Under the pieces are notes generated by a model. That model searched no databases. It was not told where the DNA came from and saw only the letters and a list, made by a program, of their open reading frames with translations. Source: an uncultured Clostridia bacterium (lineage in GTDB: Bacteria; Bacillota; Clostridia; Oscillospirales; Oscillospiraceae). From it: 6,361 bases of DNA. A program made the translations under genes and the position numbers. Location: contig CAMEMX010000088.1 in NCBI GenBank assembly GCA_945927915.1, forward strand, positions 1-6,361. Direction: 5' to 3'. Shown one piece after another: positions 6,300-6,361 of this stretch (its first letter is position 1; every line of letters starts with the position of its first letter).

Positions 6300-6361
6300 T
6301 ACGCCTTTTTGACGGGCATTGCGACACCGCCTATGAGCTGTGGAAGCGAAATGAGCCGCTG
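6296..6361 (+). CDS. Probable membrane dipeptidase (peptidase M19), N-terminal fragment
   Basis: Only the first 22 codons are in the window. From GTG 6296 the product begins with Val read as Met, then [15 protein letters not shown]. The F-D-x-H-x-D pattern (His8 and Asp10) is the N-terminal zinc-ligand motif of renal-dipeptidase-like M19 enzymes, which hydrolyse dipeptides using a binuclear zinc site. Clostridial members commonly start this way, without a signal peptide. The start codon overlaps the yraN stop (GTGA), and GGAGG lies 10 nt upstream, placing it in the same operon. The assignment rests on one short motif; another metal-dependent hydrolase of the same TIM-barrel superfamily is possible. 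Confidence 0.72.
   Translation, partial: MIRLFDGHCDTAYELWKRNEPL

Noticed and set aside
1..6361. A novel defence, mobile or CRISPR-like system
   Set aside because: No direct repeat arrays, transposase, integrase, toxin-antitoxin or effector-like genes are visible; nearly all of the sequence is explained by housekeeping genes and their control elements.

Overview
This window is a GC-rich stretch of bacterial chromosome, densely packed with plus-strand housekeeping genes. The gene set points to a Firmicute: a tRNA-responsive T-box leader, AGGAGG-type ribosome binding sites, a short LepB with a single N-terminal membrane segment, and an RbgA/YlqF GTPase next to RNase HII. The high GC together with a lepB-rbgA-rnhB-yraN order suggests a high-GC member of the Clostridia, such as the Oscillospiraceae/Ruminococcaceae group. 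That placement is inference from gene content, not from a marker alignment.

Layout: (1) 1-582 is the 3' end of a phospho-sugar mutase (alpha-phosphoglucomutase type). (2) 579-848 is the valS control region. A sigma-A promoter has its -35 box overlapping the mutase stop codon. It is followed by a complete T-box leader with Stem I, a GUC valine specifier, Stem II-type pairings, Stem III, an antiterminator and a competing terminator. (3) 878-3517 is valyl-tRNA synthetase, closed by a strong intrinsic terminator at 3523-3557. (4) A new transcription unit begins with a TATAAT box near 3592. It reads lepB (signal peptidase I), rbgA (50S assembly GTPase), a 74-aa protein of unknown function, rnhB (RNase HII), yraN (UPF0102 nuclease-fold protein) and the first 22 codons of a probable M19 membrane dipeptidase. 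From lepB to the right edge, genes overlap by 1-11 nt or are separated by only 9 nt, so this is almost certainly one operon with translational coupling.

How the genes work together: valS is regulated on its own by uncharged tRNA-Val. The downstream operon combines protein export (LepB), ribosome assembly (RbgA) and RNA:DNA hybrid or ribonucleotide removal (RNase HII). YraN has a predicted nuclease fold of uncertain role. I saw no mobile elements, CRISPR arrays, tRNA/rRNA genes, phage genes or defence genes. The least explained items are the 74-aa ORF between rbgA and rnhB, and the very compact pgm/valS junction.
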